Origin: Candidatus Eiseniibacteriota bacterium
GTDB taxonomy: Bacteria > Arandabacterota > Arandabacteria > JAGLYR01
Assembly: GCA_023132135.1 (NCBI GenBank)
Contig: JAGLYR010000254.1
Span: 1 to 19,743, forward strand
Direction of reading: 5' to 3'
Length of the DNA stretch: 19,743 nucleotides
Part shown: piece by piece, positions 14,426 through 19,743 of the stretch
How the letters are laid out: each line of letters starts with the position of its first letter
Position numbering within the stretch: the stretch's first letter is position 1
Notes under the pieces: generated by a model
What the model saw: the letters and a program-made list of their open reading frames with translations, nothing else
The model's database searches: none
Told to the model about the DNA's origin: nothing
Program-made: the position numbers and the translations under genes

Positions 14426-15241
14426 ATGAAACATCACCCAGGATTGCTGGGTGGAATACTCACGGTACTGCTCTTGATGGGCGCCGGCACCGCCGCCGCT
14501 TCCTTGAGCGTTTCCGTCCAGCCTCCTGTGAGCTACGTCGCTCTTGGTGACACCGTAGAGATCGCCATTCACATGGAGGGCCCGGATTCCATTGGTTGGT
14601 ACTGGGTGCAGATCCGCGTCAACGAACAGGTTCTGGCGTTCCTGGACTGCTCTACGGACGTCATGGACGGATGTCCCAACGGTTCCTGGTGCCCGGACTG
14701 TGGTCCCACCGGAGACCCGGGCGTCGTCTCGATCTGCTGCGCCTGTTTCGGGACGCACACCTGCGTAGGCATACCGGCAGATGTTGCCGTGATCCGGTAC
14801 ACCGTGACCGGCATCGGGATCTCGTCGGTGGTCTTCGAGGAAGCTCACGCCAGCGATTGTGACCGGGACATGATCGGGATCGATTCGGTGGAGAATGGGC
14901 TGGTGATCGTGGCAGGTGCAGGCGTGGACCGGGAACCTCCTGGCCTCCCTTCCCCCACCCTGTTTTGCTATCCCAATCCCTTCATGAACTCGATCACGCT
15001 GGAATACATTATTCCTTCATTCCAGAAGGGAATCACGCCCGCGGAAACAGCGGAACTCAGGATCTTTGATTGTCGAGGGCGGCAGATCCGGAACCTTCCT
15101 CTTGACTTTGAACCCGGGGAGCACCGGGCGGTGTGGGACGGGTTGGACCAGAGGGGGCGTCCGGTGCCCTCCGGTGTGTATTTTTGCCGAATCGGGACAG
15201 ACAGGAGCGTGAGCATTCAGAAGATCATGAAACTGGAATAG
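14426..15241 (+). CDS. Secreted cohesin-like protein with a cysteine-rich insert and FlgD-Ig/T9SS-like C-terminus
   Basis: The 271-residue product has a signal peptide (hydrophobic residues 7-18, cleavage near Ala25). Residues about 26-170 follow a cohesin-like pattern (GDTVEIAIHMEG, then IGWYWVQIRVNEQVLAFLDC, then VAVIRYTVTGIGISSVVFEEA). The middle is interrupted by a cysteine-dense loop with eight Cys between 75 and 113, including CPDC and CCAC. This could form disulfides or bind a metal. Residues about 185-271 are a FlgD-Ig/T9SS-like domain (YPNPFMNSITLEY, then VWDGLDQRGRPVPSGVYF). GGAGGG at 14416-14421 supports the ATG at 14426. The gene begins only 44 bases after a terminator hairpin, so it is probably reached by partial readthrough or by a promoter I could not see. 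A small adaptor or binding protein is likely. Confidence 0.8.
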   Translation: MKHHPGLLGGILTVLLLMGAGTAAASLSVSVQPPVSYVALGDTVEIAIHMEGPDSIGWYWVQIRVNEQVLAFLDCSTDVMDGCPNGSWCPDCGPTGDPGVVSICCACFGTHTCVGIPADVAVIRYTVTGIGISSVVFEEAHASDCDRDMIGIDSVENGLVIVAGAGVDREPPGLPSPTLFCYPNPFMNSITLEYIIPSFQKGITPAETAELRIFDCRGRQIRNLPLDFEPGEHRAVWDGLDQRGRPVPSGVYFCRIGTDRSVSIQKIMKLE

Positions 15242-15311
15242 CGGCGACCCGGTGAGTACACCGGACTCTGTTCAGCGTTCCACTAATTCTTCCACGAAAG
15301 GAGTTCTTACC

Positions 15312-18300
15312 ATGCGGGACAAGGTATCTATTTTTCTGGCAATCGTTCTTCTCGGCCTGGGAACGACGTCTCTCTGGGCAGCCGACCTTGAGGTCAGCCA
15401 GCCCGTACAGGTCACCAACGACACTTACTACGAGAGAGGACAGTCCGTCGTCTACGACGGGACGAACTACTGGCTTTTCTACGGACGCTCGGCTACCTGC
15501 GAAGTCCCCTACTCGGGTGGGAATCCCGACGTCAATGATTACAAGCTTTACTACAAGAAGGCCGGGTCCATCGCAGGGTTGGCATCGGCCAGCGCCACGG
15601 CTGTTCAGGTTTCGGGATCGCCCGTGGACGACTGCTACCTGGGAGAGACAGGAGCAGCCTACATCGACAGCAAGGTCTGGGCCTTCGTGACGATCCACGA
15701 CGGTGTCAGCAATACGGATCTCTACGGCTACTACACCTCTGATGGCGGAGCTACATGGACCGAAGTCGGGCCTTACGTGGAAGACATGAGTGGTGGCCAA
15801 GGCCATCACGACGAGGTGGTGTTTGGTGGAGAGCTCTGGATCCTCGAGGGCTCCGGCAACTACCACACGATGCACTCTTCCACTCCTACCAACACGGGGT
15901 CCTTCAGCACACCCCTGCAGGTGGGCGCCACCGAATCTCTTACCGGCGGAATGGGACATTTCTTTGTGGATAGCTCTGATCTGTATCTCGCCTTGGGATC
16001 CGGAGACACATACTACATCTACAAGTACAACAGCGGCACCACCTCGTGGGACCTGATCGACAGCAAAACCATAGCCGGATACTACGATCCGACTCTCTAC
16101 AAAGTCGGCTCCAACTACGTGTTCCACTGCGCGCCGTACAGCGGCGGACGCCAGTGGATCGTCGGGTGGACCGGCACGACCCTCGACGGCAGCTTCTTCG
16201 ACGGCGATGAGCTCGATGTCATCGAAGGACGCTACGGCGCCAACGTCTGGGTCGACATGTGGCCCATCGGGTTCACCTCCGGCGGATCTAGCTATCTCTT
16301 CTACACCTCCGAGCGCGACGAGCCCGATGCTGAAGGCACCGGGAATATCTGGTACCTCGAGGTCGATTGGGATGTCACGCTCGATCACTACACCTACATC
16401 CAGGAAGCCATCGATGAGGCCACCGGTACTACTATCAATGTAGCGGCGGGAATCTACGCAGAGTACCTCTACATCAACAAGGACAACCTGTCCATCGAGG
16501 GTGCGGGGATTGACCAGAGCATCCTTGACCTCGACGGGCTGGTTCCCTACTGGCACTACGGCATGTTGAGCAGCTCGTTCGCCGGCAGGGGCGGCGTCAC
16601 CATCGACGGATATCAGAACACCGGCGGTGAGGCAGATCTGATTGAGAACGTGACCTTCAAGGGTTTCACGGTGAAAAACGCCGGGGAGAATCCTCCCGTC
16701 ATTACCGCAACCCACACGGGCCCGGACAATGCGGCGAACCTGACGGACAATACTGCCTCATGGACCCCGAACTCGCTGGTCGGTCAGTGGATCACAAACG
16801 CCGGCGACTACATTGACAACAGTGGCGGCAGACAGTTCTTCCGCGCGGAAATCACCGCCAACACCGCCACGACCATCACTGCGACGTACATATCGGGAGG
16901 CGATGAGCAGGACTGGGACATTGGTGACACTTACGTAATCTCGCCATACCGAGAGTGGTACGATGGAGCACTCGAAGGGAGAGATGACGTTCGGGGAATC
17001 AGAATCGTCTCAGGAAAGAACATCACCATCGAGGATTGCAAGGTCCAATACTGTGGCGACCGTGCAGTAAGTTCCGGAAGGTCCCGGTTCGATCTCCGGA
17101 AACCCAGCGAAAATATCACAATTCACAACTGCACCCTTTCAGACAACCACGACGCTGGGATCGGAGTTGGCGATACTCATGGCACGATTACCATCACGGG
17201 CAACACGGTTTCCAACAACAGCAACCCCGCTACCGAAGGTTGCACCTACAGCGGTTCTGTCGGTCCCCCAGATTGCCATGTTGGCGGGATGCATATCGGC
17301 GGCAGAAGCTCGACCCAGACCCTCACGGGAACCATATCCGGCAACACCGTCAGCGGCAATGCCTACCACGGCATCGATGTCTACAAGTACACGGATGGGA
17401 TTGTCGTCAATAACAACACTGTCACCGGCCACAACCTCAACCCCGAAGGGGCGGGCATCTTCGTCAGCACAGGGTGGGAGTTCACCAAGACCTGCAAGAA
17501 CCACACGGTGAGCGGCAACATAGTGACCGGGAACATCCGGGGAATCATCGCCTACTACGCCTGGGGCGATAACCCCGGGGATCTCACCATTGAAGACAAC
17601 ACGATCACAACGGACTCCGGCACCTTCGATCCGGGGCAGGCAGCCATCAAGATCGACCATGCCTACAACCTCGAAGTCATCGACAATGATATCAGCTGCG
17701 ATGGAACCGGGATCCGCGTTCACAGTAGCGATTCCTACGACAACAGCTTCGTCGACAACACCATCGACGGGGCGATATTTGCAGGCGTGTACATCACGTC
17801 CGGCGCTCACGACAACACATTCACCGACAACACCATCACGGGCACTACTAGCGATACCTTCACGCAATACGCCGATTGGGGAAGCCATAGCGGTGGAGAC
17901 AATGTTGCCGTGCTAACCGACGGGACCAAGGCTTGGACCCCCGGCGCCTTCGTCGGTTTCACGGTCCTCAATCTCACGGACGGCAGTTCGGGGACCGTCA
18001 CAGCCAACGATGCGACAACGGTGACCGCCGCACTCTCCGGCGGTACGGACGATGACTGGGACACCGGTGACGAGTACGACATTGTGTACGACGAGACGAA
18101 AGCCGCCGGCGTCTTCCTTCGCGGCGGGTCCTGCTACGCCGGAGGACACGCCGGTACCGGGAATACCTTCCAGTACAACAGCATCTACGGCAATGGCGGA
18201 GACGGGATGGAAAATCAGACCGTCACCGCGGCTGACGCCGAGTTCAACTGGTGGGGCGATGCGAGCGGGCCGGACGGCGAAGGTCCCGGCACCGGCGACG

Positions 18301-19743
18301 CTGTTTCGACCTACGTGGATTACTCGCCGTGGCTGGGCTACACTCCGGGCACGAGCCCGATGCTCTGGGGCACCGACGACTGTATTCAGGATGCGATCGA
18401 CGAGGCTTCGAGCGGCGACGCGATCAATGTTATTGATGGCTCCTACGGCGCAGATCCCGTCACCGGCAGGTGCGCCTACATCACGAAGGACGGCTTGAGC
18501 CTCATCGGCGAGTCCGAGTCCGGCACAATCATCGACGGAGCTATCGGCGGTGTTGGGAGCTCCGGTTCGTATTGGCCCAAGGGCATCCACGTCCAGGCCA
18601 ACAATGTCACGATTCAGAACCTCACAGTCCAGGGATTCACCGGCGAGCTGGTGAGCCCGGGGGGCTACGGGATCCTCTTCCGCGACTATGCGCATGACAC
18701 GCCGGGCGAAGGCTACATCTTCTACACCGGCGGCACGGTCCGGAACGTTACCTCGCAGAACAACTGCTACCCGATGTACGCGCTCGTACATCAGTACCTG
18801 ACAGTTGACAACTGCCTGATCCAGAACAACCTCAGCGACGGCATGTTCATCGCGCGTGAATCCGACTATGCCACCATCACGGACAACACGGTGCTGAACT
18901 CGGGCGATCACGGCATCTGGGTCGGGAAATGCTGGACGGGCCTCGGCCCTTCGGACGACGCCGTCATTACGGGCAACACGGTGGACGGCGCGCGTGAAGG
19001 TGGAATCTCGTTCGTTGCCTCCGACGGGGCCACAATCGAGGGCAACGTCATCACTAATGTTGCCGGCGAGGGCTATTCGAAAGGAGCATTGAATCTGAGG
19101 GATAGCCCATCAAACGTCACCGCCCGCTACAATATCATCTACGGGAACGACGGCAGCTGGGGAGGGTACGGCGGCACCGGCAACGGTGTCAGCATCGTCG
19201 GTGGGACACCCTCGGGCATTGTCCTGAACTGGAACAGCATCTACGGCAATACCGGCTACGGGTGCTACAACTACTCGACAACGACGGTCGATGCTCAGTT
19301 CAACTGGTGGGGGGATGCGAGCGGTCCGACGCCCGCGAAGGCAGGCGACAGGGTCACCGACTACGTCGACTACGATCCGTGGATCGGCAAGACCGGCAGC
19401 GAGAACATCATCTGTGATCCTGATCCACAGTATCTGACCAACGCTGTACCGACCAACACGGTGGACGTGAACTACCTGGGCGGCGGATCTGGTCTGGTCT
19501 ACGGCTACTCCGTCTCTGTGTCCTGGGATGCGGCCAAGGTGAACACGCCCACCATCACCGAGGGTACGTTGCTTTCGGGTGGTGTATCGGGCACGACCTA
19601 TTTCTCTGCAAACGGGACGGGCAACTCCCTCACTATTGACTGCGTGCTCCTGGGTGATGTGGACGGGGTGACCGGCCCTGGCACCATGTTCACTATCAGC
19701 TACACTGGAGCAGGGTGCGGTACCGACGTGGTTCAGCTGACCA
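15312..19743 (+). CDS. Giant secreted propeller/tandem beta-helix protein, 3' end beyond window
   Basis: I translated this frame by hand: it stays open from ATG 15312 to the window end, giving at least 1477 codons. AAAGGAG, 8 bases upstream, matches the start of its paralogue at 10129. A signal peptide ends Leu-Trp-Ala (residue 23). Residues 25-357 repeat the propeller-like domain of the paralogue, and both reach the DHY motif at exactly residue 358. Two beta-helix modules follow (about 358-1010 and 1022-1370). Each ends with FNWWGDASGP (978-987 and 1330-1339) and a VDYxPW segment. They contain many GNTV/DNTI coils typical of NosD-like helices. Two related inserts of about 55-65 residues interrupt the first helix. 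A cohesin-like domain begins near 1375 and is cut off. By analogy a dockerin-like segment and a FlgD-Ig end should follow outside the window. Carbohydrate binding or surface display is inferred. Confidence 0.85.
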   Translation, partial: MRDKVSIFLAIVLLGLGTTSLWAADLEVSQPVQVTNDTYYERGQSVVYDGTNYWLFYGRSATCEVPYSGGNPDVNDYKLYYKKAGSIAGLASASATAVQVSGSPVDDCYLGETGAAYIDSKVWAFVTIHDGVSNTDLYGYYTSDGGATWTEVGPYVEDMSGGQGHHDEVVFGGELWILEGSGNYHTMHSSTPTNTGSFSTPLQVGATESLTGGMGHFFVDSSDLYLALGSGDTYYIYKYNSGTTSWDLIDSKTIAGYYDPTLYKVGSNYVFHCAPYSGGRQWIVGWTGTTLDGSFFDGDELDVIEGRYGANVWVDMWPIGFTSGGSSYLFYTSERDEPDAEGTGNIWYLEVDWDVTLDHYTYIQEAIDEATGTTINVAAGIYAEYLYINKDNLSIEGAGIDQSILDLDGLVPYWHYGMLSSSFAGRGGVTIDGYQNTGGEADLIENVTFKGFTVKNAGENPPVITATHTGPDNAANLTDNTASWTPNSLVGQWITNAGDYIDNSGGRQFFRAEITANTATTITATYISGGDEQDWDIGDTYVISPYREWYDGALEGRDDVRGIRIVSGKNITIEDCKVQYCGDRAVSSGRSRFDLRKPSENITIHNCTLSDNHDAGIGVGDTHGTITITGNTVSNNSNPATEGCTYSGSVGPPDCHVGGMHIGGRSSTQTLTGTISGNTVSGNAYHGIDVYKYTDGIVVNNNTVTGHNLNPEGAGIFVSTGWEFTKTCKNHTVSGNIVTGNIRGIIAYYAWGDNPGDLTIEDNTITTDSGTFDPGQAAIKIDHAYNLEVIDNDISCDGTGIRVHSSDSYDNSFVDNTIDGAIFAGVYITSGAHDNTFTDNTITGTTSDTFTQYADWGSHSGGDNVAVLTDGTKAWTPGAFVGFTVLNLTDGSSGTVTANDATTVTAALSGGTDDDWDTGDEYDIVYDETKAAGVFLRGGSCYAGGHAGTGNTFQYNSIYGNGGDGMENQTVTAADAEFNWWGDASGPDGEGPGTGDAVSTYVDYSPWLGYTPGTSPMLWGTDDCIQDAIDEASSGDAINVIDGSYGADPVTGRCAYITKDGLSLIGESESGTIIDGAIGGVGSSGSYWPKGIHVQANNVTIQNLTVQGFTGELVSPGGYGILFRDYAHDTPGEGYIFYTGGTVRNVTSQNNCYPMYALVHQYLTVDNCLIQNNLSDGMFIARESDYATITDNTVLNSGDHGIWVGKCWTGLGPSDDAVITGNTVDGAREGGISFVASDGATIEGNVITNVAGEGYSKGALNLRDSPSNVTARYNIIYGNDGSWGGYGGTGNGVSIVGGTPSGIVLNWNSIYGNTGYGCYNYSTTTVDAQFNWWGDASGPTPAKAGDRVTDYVDYDPWIGKTGSENIICDPDPQYLTNAVPTNTVDVNYLGGGSGLVYGYSVSVSWDAAKVNTPTITEGTLLSGGVSGTTYFSANGTGNSLTIDCVLLGDVDGVTGPGTMFTISYTGAGCGTDVVQLT
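15393..15419 (+). repeat. 27-base exact repeat, copy 2
   Basis: Identical to 10213-10239 and located in the same coding position, right after the signal peptide of the second propeller/beta-helix paralogue. Confidence 0.85.
16746..16940 (+). repeat. Inserted module in the beta-helix, copy 1 (protein-level repeat)
   Basis: Residues 479-543 of the 15312 product begin DNTASWTP, continue through ITANTATTITATYISGG, then DEQDWDIGDTYVI. The same order of motifs recurs at 17919-18083. The module interrupts the beta-helix coils and looks like a small separate beta domain. Confidence 0.6.
17919..18083 (+). repeat. Inserted module in the beta-helix, copy 2 (protein-level repeat)
   Basis: Residues 870-924 of the 15312 product begin DGTKAWTP, continue through TANDATTVTAALSGG, then DDDWDTGDEYDI, matching copy 1 in motif order and length. 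The two copies differ enough to be an old duplication or separate insertions of one mobile domain. Confidence 0.6.

Noticed and set aside
15225-18911. Long minus-strand frames opposite the 15312 gene (15225-16715, 17139-17888, 17913-18911)
   Set aside because: The plus-strand frame is open and matches beta-helix modules throughout. The antisense products are Val/Asp/Arg-rich noise without ribosome sites.
6372-19743. A cellulosome
   Set aside because: Cohesin-like and dockerin-like modules are present, but there is no scaffoldin array and no glycoside hydrolase signature. They occur within the same chains as in many non-cellulosomal surface proteins.

Overview
The window is GC-rich and densely coded. 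It looks like a bacterium from the FCB side of the tree, such as an uncultured candidate phylum of the Eisenbacteria, Krumholzibacteria or Latescibacteria kind. The clues are large secreted proteins built from cohesin-like, dockerin-like and parallel beta-helix modules that end in FlgD-Ig / type IX-like C-terminal domains, plus strong AGGAGG-type ribosome sites. The phylum is inferred, because there is no rRNA or other marker gene here.

Region 1 (about 1-3720, + strand) is a compact operon for a tungsten/molybdopterin enzyme. It encodes a polyferredoxin, a 722-residue aldehyde:ferredoxin oxidoreductase (AOR) family protein, a ThiS-like/ThiF fusion and a free ThiS/MoaD-type carrier ending in Gly-Gly. 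A plausible promoter lies at 25-52. The polyferredoxin would pass electrons to or from the AOR. The ThiF and carrier pair probably serves sulfur transfer for the pterin cofactor, although a thiamine role is not excluded.

Region 2 (3735-4160, - strand) is a single small coiled-coil lipoprotein that converges on the operon. A 450-base gene-free stretch follows.

Region 3 (4613 to the window end, + strand) is a secretome island of eight secreted proteins. Three (4613-5290, 5346-5990, 9425-10093) are paralogues of about 200 residues from a family I do not recognise. Each has a signal peptide exposing an N-terminal Gln, a DYWG(F/Y) start and a short C-terminal tail of the form T-W-(G/S)-x-(I/V)-K-(S/T)-(L/F)-(F/Y)-(R/K). 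A fourth, unrelated cohesin-like protein (6372-6983) carries a variant of the same tail, which suggests a portable C-terminal tag. The complete larger proteins (7195-9399, 10129-14340, 14426-15241) instead end in FlgD-Ig / T9SS-like domains. The last gene (15312 onward) is a beta-helix paralogue of 10129-14340 and runs off the window with at least 1477 codons.

Two hairpins, each with a 12-bp stem and 3-base loop (6015-6041 and 14356-14382), divide region 3 into transcription units. Two promoter candidates (4432-4461 and 6219-6248) share the layout TTGAC(C/G)-N18-TACCAT. No tRNA, rRNA, CRISPR array or transposase was seen. The most interesting possibility is the short Trp-Gly...Lys tail working as an alternative sorting or anchoring signal beside a FlgD-Ig/T9SS-like one.
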